Assembly: GCA_945787655.1 (NCBI GenBank)
Contig: CALZIJ010000002.1
Coordinates: 6,697-70,696, forward strand
Direction of reading: 5' to 3'
From: Nitrospiria bacterium
GTDB lineage: Bacteria; Nitrospirota; Nitrospiria; SBBL01; JAADHI01
DNA: 64,000 nt
Every line of letters starts with the position of its first letter. Position 1 is the stretch's first letter. The position numbers and the translations under genes are program-made. The notes under the pieces are model-generated. The model did no database searches. It saw nothing but the letters and a program-made list of their open reading frames with translations, and had not been told where the DNA came from. This document shows, piece after piece, positions 1 through 9,194 of the stretch.

Positions 1-1497
1 GTAGTAGTGCTCACTGGCGTCATAGCTCACCTTTCCAACTCTGGATTCGATAATCTGTGCCACCAGCCCCCGGCAAGAGCCGCAACCTTGGCCCGCTTTG
101 GTTTTTGTTCCGACACTCGCGACACTGGTGCAGTGATCATTGTCTATCGCGGCGATAATCTCGCCCTTGCATACGCCATTGCAATTACAGATCTGAGCGG
201 AATCAGGCAAATCCGCTACATCAAACAAACGCGAGGCATCGGCTGCGCCAAAGAGTATCTCCCCACGATTATCAGGCAAGACCTGCTCATTTTGAAAAAG
301 CTGCATAAGGGTATCGCTAATTTCCGTATCCCCCAATAAAATGGCTCCATGTATTTTATTGTCCCGGACAATCAGTTTTTTATAAATACCCCGGCTAGGA
401 TCACGGTAAACCAATACCTCGTCATCGGTTTCCAAGCTTTCCTTTTCCCCCATTGAAGTCAGGTCCACACCCATGACTTTCAGTTTGGTGCCAGTGCGTG
501 ATCCATGATATTCCGCACGGTCATTCACCCCGGTTAATATATCCGCCAGCACGGCCACCTGCTCCCAAATGGGATCCACCAGACCATAGGTTCTTCCGCG
601 ATGTTCAATGCACTCTCCAACCGCATAAATATGCGGGTCATTCGTCCGCATCTGGTCATCGCATAGAATACCGCGATTCACTTTTAAGTCACTTTTTTGA
701 GCCACTTCTGTAATCGGAATGATCCCTGCACTAATCACCACCAAATCAGTTTCCAGAAGGCTCCCGTCATTAAAAATGATCCGGCTCACTCTCCCATTAT
801 TTTCTACCAGCTGTGCGGTAAAGGTTGACGTCAACACACGCAAACCCATGGCGCCCATGGCACGTTCCAGGATTTTTGCGGCTTCCATATCTAACTGGGC
901 AGGCATTAATTGATCCGCTGTTTCAATTACGGAAACTTCCAAATCATGGGTCATTAGTCCACGAGCCGCTTCCAGCCCCAGCAAACCTCCCCCAATGACA
1001 GCAGCCCTTTTACACTCTTTTGCATATTCTGCAATGACATCACAATCATCAATGGTGCGAAATAAAAAAACACCCGGCAGGTCACTCCCTTTTATCCGCG
1101 GAACAAAAGGCCGTGCGCCGGTGGCAATAATTAGTTCATCATACTCTGCTTCAATGAAGTCAGCCCCTGATTCTCCCTCAATTCCTGAGCCATAAGGCAC
1201 CGCACTTTTGGATAGTTTTAGCCCAAAAACCTTTTTTTGATTTCGGTCGATGTGTGTCACTTTGACGCCGGCATGCAATGTAATATTATTTTCTTCATAC
1301 CACTGCAGGGGATTGATAAAAATTTCGTCCGGCGGCTGCGTCTGATTGAGCACATTACTCAACAAAATCCGGTTATAATTGCCGTATGGCTCCGCACCAA
1401 ACATCACTATTTCAAAGGCATCGCGGTCCCGCTTCAGGATTTCTTCCACCGCTCTGGCGCCCGCCATTCCGTTTCCAATGACAACCAGCTTCTTCAC
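1..1497 (-). CDS. nirB: NirB-like nitrite reductase large subunit, FAD/NAD(P)-binding N-terminal portion (truncated by window edge)
   Basis: Hand-read minus frame from GTG at 1497-1495 (RBS GAGGAG): MKKLVVIGNGMAGARAVEEIL...; FAD/NAD motifs and a BFD-type Cys cluster (CNCNGVCKG...CGSCRG); open to window edge, so absent from the ORF track. Confidence 0.8.
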   Translation of the reverse strand, partial: MKKLVVIGNGMAGARAVEEILKRDRDAFEIVMFGAEPYGNYNRILLSNVLNQTQPPDEIFINPLQWYEENNITLHAGVKVTHIDRNQKKVFGLKLSKSAVPYGSGIEGESGADFIEAEYDELIIATGARPFVPRIKGSDLPGVFLFRTIDDCDVIAEYAKECKRAAVIGGGLLGLEAARGLMTHDLEVSVIETADQLMPAQLDMEAAKILERAMGAMGLRVLTSTFTAQLVENNGRVSRIIFNDGSLLETDLVVISAGIIPITEVAQKSDLKVNRGILCDDQMRTNDPHIYAVGECIEHRGRTYGLVDPIWEQVAVLADILTGVNDRAEYHGSRTGTKLKVMGVDLTSMGEKESLETDDEVLVYRDPSRGIYKKLIVRDNKIHGAILLGDTEISDTLMQLFQNEQVLPDNRGEILFGAADASRLFDVADLPDSAQICNCNGVCKGEIIAAIDNDHCTSVASVGTKTKAGQGCGSCRGLVAQIIESRVGKVSYDASEHYY

Positions 1498-1549
1498 ACA
1501 CTTCTCCTCAATGTTTTAATTTTTTTTAAATCCCAACAAATCCAAAAAT

Positions 1550-1891
1550 TTATAATTTCACCAATTCGACTGATATTGGACGATATTCGATAAAAAGGAT
1601 CCCTTTTTCAACCCAGGCCGGGAAGGTCCGGACCGACTCGTTTTGGGCCGATCCCGCACCGGTCTTGAGGTCAAATTGGTGACCATGTAAAGGGCAAACC
1701 ACTTTTCCGTTTCCGATAATCCCTTCTGAAAGCGGTCCTCCCGCATGTGGGCAACGATTTTCTATCGCCGTCACCATACCATCTCTGGCCCGAAAAACCG
1801 CAACCCCTTCATCTTCAACCCGATAACAAATGCCTTGGCCCAAGGGCACTTTCTCTATCGGTCCAAGACTTACACGCCATGATTTTTCCAT
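1550..1891 (-). CDS. nirD: Rieske-type nitrite reductase small subunit (NirD-like)
   Basis: MEKSWRVSLGP... with CPHAGG and CPLHGHQFD Rieske motifs; start revised from 1951 to the ATG at 1891, which has AAGGAG upstream. Confidence 0.8.
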   Translation of the reverse strand: MEKSWRVSLGPIEKVPLGQGICYRVEDEGVAVFRARDGMVTAIENRCPHAGGPLSEGIIGNGKVVCPLHGHQFDLKTGAGSAQNESVRTFPAWVEKGILFIEYRPISVELVKL

Positions 1892-1926
1892 TTCATACTC
1901 CTTGATGACAGTTGTATTCTTAAAAA

Positions 1927-1964
1927 AAAGGCGCCTTGATGATATCATCAAGGCGCCTTTGCCT
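1927..1964 (-). promoter_or_regulatory. Leader hairpin/attenuator upstream of nirD
   Basis: Perfect 34-bp palindrome AAAGGCGCCTTGATGAT|ATCATCAAGGCGCCTTT (1927-1960), followed on the minus strand by an 8-T run; overlapping alternative hairpin AGGC-AAAGGC-GCCT (1951-1964). Confidence 0.6.
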
Positions 1965-2170
1965 AAAAAACATTTAAATTCGTTTCAACTCCTTGAATTT
2001 ATAGTAGCAAGTGTTATGCCTAAATTTCATTGCAAATAAATTACATTAAAATACTTGTATTTTCAATACGTTATGAGAAAAAAATGCACTCTAAATTTTA
2101 CCCTGCACCTCCAAAAGTACGACAAAAATGTGTGCTTCGCGACAATAACCGCAGAGATATTCTATACCTT

Positions 2171-4027
2171 TTAATGGTTATCCATTAAAACCCCTACTTG
2201 AGGCCGTTTGGCCAGGCCAGAGGTTCGGGCTAAATCTTCAAAGGAGTGATTTCCCCAAAAGAATCCGCGAGGCACCGTTGTTGGAACCACAGAGACATAA
2301 AAAAGGGCCCTGCCAACCAATTCGTGAATCAGCGTCATTAAAGAGAAAAATGTCCATAAAATGATCCCGCCAACCGTTGTTGGTGGAAAGACCATGAAGA
2401 CCACCACCACACCGATGAGGACTTTCCAGCTCATCAACCTGACCTGAAAGATTTTCCCGTGAGCCTCGGTCAACATCATGCGGGAAACCGCCGCCTCCTC
2501 ACCATATTGTTTTAAATCCCGGAGATGATAATAAAGCGCAATGCGTTGCAATACCAAACCTGCGGTCAGTATCAATGAAAGACCCTGTAATAATGGCCCA
2601 ATTGTTTGCCCCGCCGCCAGACCGGCGACCCCAAAAAACAGGCCCAATGTGCTGCTGCCTAAAATGAGCCCGCTCGCCACAAAGACCGCACCAGAATGCC
2701 AATGATCCCAGAAAGGGCGTGCGGGAATGCGATAGCATCGATACATCGCATAGATCCCCAACGGGCCAAAAATCGCCGCCACACCACCTGTCAATGTCGG
2801 CAGAGTATTTGCAAAAAAATCTGGAAGCCAGGAAAGAGTGACCGGGAAAATGGTCATTAAACCAAAGGCTGTTAATAAACTGTAAAACCCTCCCATCATG
2901 GCGATTTCCCGACTCACCCATGAATGGCGCAAGTTATTCATCGCACGATAAAAATACTGCGGTTTTCCCAAGTGTAAAGTGGAGAGGGCCAAGCCGAAGG
3001 TTTGGAGCACCACCAGGGTCAATAACATCAAACCCAGAGCCAGCGGATGATTTTCAAAAGAAAACAACTCGGCAGCCGATGTGTTCACATAGGGCATTAA
3101 AAACAACATTAAGAAGGCCCCCACGACAAATTGAGAGATTAAAGTGAATAAAACCAGAGGGTCTTCTCGGGAACGAAGCTTCTTCCATCCCATTCCCTCA
3201 GACGGCGGCGCTGTCTTCTCCTTAACTCTGTATTGATTTTTTTCTCCCTGATCAAAAGACTCTTTTACGGTTGATGGGCCTTTATCCTGCTCATAATCAA
3301 GCGGAACATCATCAAGCCGATGAAAGGTGTCCGGCATCTCCGTGTTTAACTGAAAGCGAATATTCGGGCGAGAAATCGACGGATCAGTAAATGACGGGAT
3401 GGTTAATTTGGCTTCCTGTTGCTTCTTGGGGATATCCTCAATCACACCAAAATCAAGTGCGTTTCCCAAACAGGCGTCCACACAGGCAGGTTGCAGTCCC
3501 ACTTCAAGCCGGTCGATACACATATTACATTTTTGTACCTGTCCTTTTTCGGTATCTAGTTGAGGCGCATTGTAAGGACACACCCAGGTGCAGTAACCAC
3601 AGCCAAAACAGATTTCAGGATCTTGCAAAACAGCACCGTATTCCAGATATTTGGTATAGGCCCGCGTGGGACAACCCTTTAAACAAACCGGGTCTTCGCA
3701 ATGATTACACGCCATCGAAATGTTTATTCGAGTGACATCAGGATAACATCCCCCTTCGATGCTCCCGACACGCCTGTAGGCCATGTGCGGCGCGAGATCA
3801 TTCTTTTCGGAACAAGCCGATTCACAGGCATGACATGCAATGCAATTACTCGCATTAAAATGAAAACCGTGCTGCTTGTAGCGATTGGGGTTTTCCCCAT
3901 TGCCCTGGTCATGAACCTGATCATTAATCACAAGAGGCGCATCCTTCAGTTTCGGATAAGCCTGATCAAGGGCAATGGGTGTGCCGTGCTTGCTGTTTAA
4001 AGGAAAAACGGTTTCCGTCTTATGCAT
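2171..4027 (-). CDS. Fused DmsB-like four-cluster ferredoxin and DmsC-like membrane anchor
   Basis: N-terminus with four 4Fe-4S Cys motifs (CIACHACESAC, CNHCEDPVCLKGC, CFGCGYCTWVC, CNMCIDRL..CVDAC); C-terminal half is multi-TM, DmsC-like. Confidence 0.8.
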   Translation of the reverse strand: MHKTETVFPLNSKHGTPIALDQAYPKLKDAPLVINDQVHDQGNGENPNRYKQHGFHFNASNCIACHACESACSEKNDLAPHMAYRRVGSIEGGCYPDVTRINISMACNHCEDPVCLKGCPTRAYTKYLEYGAVLQDPEICFGCGYCTWVCPYNAPQLDTEKGQVQKCNMCIDRLEVGLQPACVDACLGNALDFGVIEDIPKKQQEAKLTIPSFTDPSISRPNIRFQLNTEMPDTFHRLDDVPLDYEQDKGPSTVKESFDQGEKNQYRVKEKTAPPSEGMGWKKLRSREDPLVLFTLISQFVVGAFLMLFLMPYVNTSAAELFSFENHPLALGLMLLTLVVLQTFGLALSTLHLGKPQYFYRAMNNLRHSWVSREIAMMGGFYSLLTAFGLMTIFPVTLSWLPDFFANTLPTLTGGVAAIFGPLGIYAMYRCYRIPARPFWDHWHSGAVFVASGLILGSSTLGLFFGVAGLAAGQTIGPLLQGLSLILTAGLVLQRIALYYHLRDLKQYGEEAAVSRMMLTEAHGKIFQVRLMSWKVLIGVVVVFMVFPPTTVGGIILWTFFSLMTLIHELVGRALFYVSVVPTTVPRGFFWGNHSFEDLARTSGLAKRPQVGVLMDNH

Positions 4028-4040
4028 ATTGCATCCTTAT

Positions 4041-6221
4041 TTAGTATGTTCGTTCCGAGAGAATAGATTCAGCGGCAGTCTTCTGATCGACCACACGTTC
4101 AAGTCGGACAGCAGACTGTTTATAAGCGGGTTGTCGCGAATAGGGATCAAGCAGTCCCAAAACCAGGCGGTTCACGCAATTGTAATAGTGCATTGGAATA
4201 AAAATGGCATCCTCTGCGACACGTTCAGTCAGTTGCGCCAACACGAGGGCGCTGTCACGGCGTGAAACAACCCGGACAATTTCCATTGCCTGTATGCCTA
4301 ATCGCGCTGCAGTTCTGGGATTGATTTCCATGAATGGGGTCGGGCTGAATTTATTCAGGTTTCCAATTTTTCCGGTTTTGGTTCGCGTATGCCAATGTTC
4401 CACGAGCCGTCCGGTATTGAGCCAAAAGGGATAACTTTCATCCGGCACTTCATTATTATCAACAAAGGGAAGTGGAATCAGCTTGGCCTTCCCGTCTTCA
4501 AATTGAAACCGGCCATCGGCATAAAGACGCGGACTCCCTTGGGGCTGCGATGCGTTGCAAGGCCACTGAATCCCACGGGAAGCTTCGATCTTATCGTGAG
4601 TCATCCCCGAATAATCACACAACCGGCCTTTGGACGCCTCGCGAATTTCATCAAAAACAGCTTCGGGCGTTTCTGAAAAATGTATATTTTTGGCACGTTC
4701 AAACTGCTTTGCCAGTTGACTGAAAATCCAGAGATCCGTCTTCGCCTGTCCAGGAGGCTCAACCACTTTTCGAACGATGTTAACACGGCGCTCGGTATTG
4801 GTAAAAACCCCGGTTTTTTCCCCCCACAAGGCGGCAGGAAAATAAACGTGCGCGGACTCTGCGGTTTCAACATCGGCATACGCATCCTGCACGACCAAAA
4901 ATTCAAGTTGCTCCAGCAGTTTTCGAATCTTGGGGCTATTCGGCATCGAGGTCATGGGATTCGTGGCAATGAGCCACAGGCCTTTGATTTCACCCCGTTC
5001 AATGGCAGGGAAGATATCCGTTTCGGTCAAGCCTCTTTTTTCAGGAAAGTGTTGCGCATCCACACCCCAGAAATCTGCGGCGAAGGCCCTGTCTTCGGCA
5101 TTTTCTAAAAGGCGGTAACCCGGCAGACCGGAGCAGGAAGAGAATTCCCGTGTCCCCATGGCATTGCACTGTCCGGTAATTGAAAGAGAGGTGCCGCCCG
5201 GTTTTCCGATATTTCCGGTGATCAAGTTTAAATTGTTGATGGCCACAACACCGTCAGAGCCGTGCGTGGATTGATTGATCCCCATGGTCCAGATCGTCAT
5301 GGCGGCCCCGGCCTCGGCATAAATCCGCGCCACTTTACGGATCATCCTCGCTGAAATCCCGCAAATCGGTTCGGCCACTTCGGGACTGTATTGATCAACC
5401 AGTGCATTGAAGGCTTCAAACCCGTTCGTATGGGTTTGGATATAGTTTCGATCTTCGAGCCCTTCTTTTATAATCACATGGGCCATTGCGTTTAAAAGGA
5501 CAAGGTCCGTACCGGGAGTGATTGGCAAGTGAATATCTGCCAACTGTGCAAACATGGTAACGCGTGGATCAACCACAATAACCGGAAACTTCCTGCGGTC
5601 ATAGGCCTCTTTTAAACGATAATAAATAATCGGGTGCTGCTCTGGTAAATTGGAGCCAATCGCAAGTAAACACCCTGTGTGTTCAAAATCATCATAACAC
5701 CCTGGCGGACCGTCACTGCCGAATGAACGCTTATAGCCGGACACAGCGGATGCCATGCACAAGGTCGTATTGCCGTCGTAATTATTGGTGCCGATGACCG
5801 CCCGAACCAGTTTACCCAGGGTATAAAATTCTTCGGTATAAATCTGACCGGTCGATACAATGGCAAAACTGTCCCGGCCATAGATGGCTTGAACCCTTGA
5901 AATCTCCGAGGCCGTTTTTTTTAAAGCCTCATCCCAACTTGTTTCCTGAAACCCATCGGACCGGTCTTTTCTTAATAAAGGAACAACACCACGGTTCTTC
6001 GATTCAAACACTTCAAACTCATAAATCCCTTTCAGGCAGAGTTTCCCCCGGTTGACATCGGCAGTTTCCACGCCACGGGCGGTTACGGCTTTTCCGGCCT
6101 TGTTCACGCCGACCTCTATAGAACACCCCGTAGAACAATATCCACAGGTGGTGTAAACCCACTTTTCAACCGGTTTAACCGGCAATTGAATCGGGTTTTT
6201 ATGCAGACGTCCAAATAACAT
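4041..6221 (-). CDS. Cytoplasmic molybdopterin nitrate reductase (NasA/NarB-like)
   Basis: CGYCSTGC...CLKG 4Fe-4S motif, TLCMASAVSGYKRSFGSDGPPGCYDDFE (Nas-type, Cys Mo ligand), no Tat signal. Confidence 0.8.
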   Translation of the reverse strand: MLFGRLHKNPIQLPVKPVEKWVYTTCGYCSTGCSIEVGVNKAGKAVTARGVETADVNRGKLCLKGIYEFEVFESKNRGVVPLLRKDRSDGFQETSWDEALKKTASEISRVQAIYGRDSFAIVSTGQIYTEEFYTLGKLVRAVIGTNNYDGNTTLCMASAVSGYKRSFGSDGPPGCYDDFEHTGCLLAIGSNLPEQHPIIYYRLKEAYDRRKFPVIVVDPRVTMFAQLADIHLPITPGTDLVLLNAMAHVIIKEGLEDRNYIQTHTNGFEAFNALVDQYSPEVAEPICGISARMIRKVARIYAEAGAAMTIWTMGINQSTHGSDGVVAINNLNLITGNIGKPGGTSLSITGQCNAMGTREFSSCSGLPGYRLLENAEDRAFAADFWGVDAQHFPEKRGLTETDIFPAIERGEIKGLWLIATNPMTSMPNSPKIRKLLEQLEFLVVQDAYADVETAESAHVYFPAALWGEKTGVFTNTERRVNIVRKVVEPPGQAKTDLWIFSQLAKQFERAKNIHFSETPEAVFDEIREASKGRLCDYSGMTHDKIEASRGIQWPCNASQPQGSPRLYADGRFQFEDGKAKLIPLPFVDNNEVPDESYPFWLNTGRLVEHWHTRTKTGKIGNLNKFSPTPFMEINPRTAARLGIQAMEIVRVVSRRDSALVLAQLTERVAEDAIFIPMHYYNCVNRLVLGLLDPYSRQPAYKQSAVRLERVVDQKTAAESILSERTY

Positions 6222-6238
6222 TAATTTTTCCCATTAAA

Positions 6239-6299
6239 AAGGCGCATAGACCAAATCGGTCTAGGCGCCTTAGCCAAAAGAAACACTTCCTTGTGCTTC
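6239..6299 (-). promoter_or_regulatory. Leader of nasA-like gene with candidate dual-hairpin antitermination element plus terminator-like hairpin
   Basis: Minus strand: GAAGCAC-AAGGAA-GTGTTTC hairpin (6280-6299), TTTT, GGC-TAAGGC-GCC (6264-6275) overlapping AAGGCGCCTAGACC-GATTT-GGTCTATGCGCCTT-TTT (6239-6271). Confidence 0.55.
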
Positions 6300-6348
6300 G
6301 AAGAAGTCTAATAGTCTGAAACATGACGAAAAAGAACGGTTTCTTATT

Positions 6349-7272
6349 TCATATCCCTCTTTTCAACTGACTGATCTGTTCGATAATCTCTAAAAAATCT
6401 TGGGAGTCAATTGATTGTATAAATTTCACACCAAAAATATCCTGATGACCGGACATAAATGGCCTCCGGTATCGTATTATCCCAAAAAGTGTCATCTTAA
6501 TGGTTTGGAGACTGCCTTGAGACCGATGTGTTGACAACATGGGAAACTGTAGACAGATTATTTTTCCTGGCTGAGCCATATTCTCCCCCTTTTGCGGGAT
6601 GATGGCTGCACCGGAAACAGAGAGATCATGAAGGCGGCCGGGAATGTTTTTTTGGATAATACCCTCCATCACATCCTTCTCTTCATTAAAATGCGTTACA
6701 GGCGCAGCAGAGTCATCTTTTGACTTTGGTGATACTTGAACATCCGAACAAATGAATTCCTGAATATTTAATAAGCCCGGTTCCTTCTCCTGATCCACTC
6801 GGCGAACCATTTTAAGCTTGAATTGGCCTAACGCTTGGGTCACTTTATCTGAAAGCGTTGTCTGCAGTATCGGATCATCCAGATTCATGGGCCACCGTTT
6901 TTGTATCCTCGGATCAGCAAAGGCCAAGACCACTTTGGGGAACATGAGCTTTTTAACAAAACCCTGAATCACATATTTTCTGGATTCCCGGTACAAAACA
7001 AGAAGAATACGGTCATTAAACCCGACTTTGACTGAATCCGGTAATATAATGACAACCTGTGTTTCATCAGCACTGATAATTCGGGTTTGGCGAACCCGGC
7101 CTTCCGCCGTAATCAATTGGGCAATTTTTTCCTGACGTTCGTATTCTGCCAGGATACGTTTGCACAAATCCTGTTTTAAATTAACTTGATGGACAGATTC
7201 CTCATTCGTTTGAAGTAGTGCCCGGTCAATCGGAAGCTGGATCATTTTGTATCCAGGAGCTGTGCCTGTCAT
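6349..7272 (-). CDS. PilZ-domain (YcgR-like) protein
   Basis: DLSVSGAAI (D/NxSxxG) motif; RIQKR upstream may be the RxxxR motif. Confidence 0.6.
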   Translation of the reverse strand: MTGTAPGYKMIQLPIDRALLQTNEESVHQVNLKQDLCKRILAEYERQEKIAQLITAEGRVRQTRIISADETQVVIILPDSVKVGFNDRILLVLYRESRKYVIQGFVKKLMFPKVVLAFADPRIQKRWPMNLDDPILQTTLSDKVTQALGQFKLKMVRRVDQEKEPGLLNIQEFICSDVQVSPKSKDDSAAPVTHFNEEKDVMEGIIQKNIPGRLHDLSVSGAAIIPQKGENMAQPGKIICLQFPMLSTHRSQGSLQTIKMTLFGIIRYRRPFMSGHQDIFGVKFIQSIDSQDFLEIIEQISQLKRGI

Positions 7273-7292
7273 TACCTTATTGCTTATGAGGT

Positions 7293-9194
7293 TTAAGGGT
7301 TGGAGTTGGAGACTGTTATTTCATAAGTTCCCAGCAGTCCTGCCGAGGGCGGTGCATTTTCAGAATGACGGACTTCAGCTTTATAGGTTTCGGTCCCGGT
7401 CGCGGTAAATGTCACTAAAGAAGCGAGGTTACTCAAGTTGTTTTTGGGACAAGTGTTCACACTGCAAGAGGAAAAATTCCCCCCATTCGCATTGTCATTT
7501 GTCGCGATCGTCAGTCCGGAAGCGTTTTTAATGGTTAGAAAGGTGTCTGTCCCGTTTGTGAGATTGAGGGTTTCTACTGTATAAGATTCTCCTGAAACCA
7601 CATTAAAGGTAAACACATCGACATCGTCTACAGGGTCCAGGGATACCGTCGGGTCCCGATAGAGGGTATATGTGGTGCCCGAAGAAATGGCCGGCTCCGA
7701 CCCTTCTGCGGCATCTGCAAACAGCTTGATTTGCCGTTCTTGCAAAAGGGTCTGAAATGCGGTCTGGTCTCCAGTGGACCTGTCCTGCACAAATTGCGTC
7801 CAAAATGTTTCCATTGTCGTCGGTTTCTGTGTCGGAAAGCTTGCAGAGATTTTAAAAATATCTGAAAAGCTTAAATCCACTGAATCATTTTCCACGAGAT
7901 CCACAGGATCATACAGATCCCACAATAACCCTGAAACCGCAATTTCACTTGTGGTATATTTTATAAAGGAAGAAAAGGTTTGAAACCCAGGCACCGTGTA
8001 ATCTTCCAGGTTGACAGAAATAAAAATTCCTTCGGGCACCGTATCCACGTAATCTTCGCGATTCAACACGGCAATAGCAAAAAAGGTCGCCCACCCTTCC
8101 GACCAGCTCAGTCGAATATCCTGGTCACTTTCGGTTAAGGAATGGTCCCCCCCTAGGGAATCGTCCCGTAAAAACTTGCTGACAATAAAATGGCCGTATT
8201 CATGAACGATCACGGAATCATCATATTCATCGGTATCCCCGCCAGCTGAATCATCGCCCAGTAAGGAAATGGCATCCACCGAGTCATCATAAAACGAGCC
8301 CTTGGTACTTCCAGGCTCCCAATACACGGTAATCAAGGGCGGAACGCAGCCCGGGTATTGTGACGAAGGGCATGGGTCAACATTCTGAACAACCCTGCTC
8401 GCATCCATTATCACATCCAGAATATTAAAAGCTCCCCCTATCCGGCTCGACACTGTGGCGGTGACATCCTGTGTAATCGACAAGGGATCCCCTCCGCTGT
8501 CATCAATACCTGAAGAAATAAACCAGAGAACTTCTTTATTAAGTACATTATCCTTGATTTCAATTTTTGCGTTCTCTGCCGTTCCGGTTTTGCTGTAAAC
8601 CTTGAGATACACCCCTGCACTGTTTCCGCTGTTATCCACGGTCAGGTGATAATCTCCATTTTCATCTGTCGCTGAAGTCCCCAATGTTTTTAGCCCATCG
8701 ATTGCGACCACTTCAACAACCACGTTCCGAATCGGTTTTTCCAAAAGGGTCCCGGTAAATCCATTCGAATCATACAAGCGATCCTCATATCTGGCATTGC
8801 CCGAAAGGGTCAGTGACGCTGCCCCGGGATTAGGACTCTTCGCCCAAATGGTCGCTGAGCCGCTGACACCTCCGGAAGTCGCCGTAATCATAGCGACCCC
8901 GACTTGCTTGGCCGTGACGAGCCCATCCGAGTTGACCGATATTGTGTCAGGATCGTCCGATTGCCATGCAAACAAGACATTTTGTGCCGCGTCACCGGTA
9001 GACAAGGTTAAGGTCGCTGTCAATTGCGCCGTTTCTTCCCCGGCCACCAGCGTTGTGGTACTCGGCGTAATCGTAATTCGGTCGGCTTGAGAGGATGGAT
9101 TATTGTTACTACTGCTGCAAGCCGTACTGAAGACCCAAGTAACAAACAAAAGTGTGAGGCGTTTCTTCAATCGATTATTTCTTTCTAAAATCAA
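7293..9194 (-). CDS. Lipoprotein with BIG2-like domain, gluzincin-type metalloprotease signature and C-terminal PPC-like domain
   Basis: Lipobox-like FSTACSS; Ig-like repeat; VHEYGHF (HExxH) followed by SWSEGWATFF; PPC-like C-terminus. Confidence 0.6.
   Translation of the reverse strand: MILERNNRLKKRLTLLFVTWVFSTACSSSNNNPSSQADRITITPSTTTLVAGEETAQLTATLTLSTGDAAQNVLFAWQSDDPDTISVNSDGLVTAKQVGVAMITATSGGVSGSATIWAKSPNPGAASLTLSGNARYEDRLYDSNGFTGTLLEKPIRNVVVEVVAIDGLKTLGTSATDENGDYHLTVDNSGNSAGVYLKVYSKTGTAENAKIEIKDNVLNKEVLWFISSGIDDSGGDPLSITQDVTATVSSRIGGAFNILDVIMDASRVVQNVDPCPSSQYPGCVPPLITVYWEPGSTKGSFYDDSVDAISLLGDDSAGGDTDEYDDSVIVHEYGHFIVSKFLRDDSLGGDHSLTESDQDIRLSWSEGWATFFAIAVLNREDYVDTVPEGIFISVNLEDYTVPGFQTFSSFIKYTTSEIAVSGLLWDLYDPVDLVENDSVDLSFSDIFKISASFPTQKPTTMETFWTQFVQDRSTGDQTAFQTLLQERQIKLFADAAEGSEPAISSGTTYTLYRDPTVSLDPVDDVDVFTFNVVSGESYTVETLNLTNGTDTFLTIKNASGLTIATNDNANGGNFSSCSVNTCPKNNLSNLASLVTFTATGTETYKAEVRHSENAPPSAGLLGTYEITVSNSNP

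Noticed and set aside
2131-2139. 9-mer TGTGCTTCG shared by the nirD leader and the nasA leader (6292-6300)
   Set aside because: In the nasA leader it is part of the proposed P1 hairpin, but at 2131 I found no equivalent hairpin; a chance 9-mer match between two leaders is plausible.
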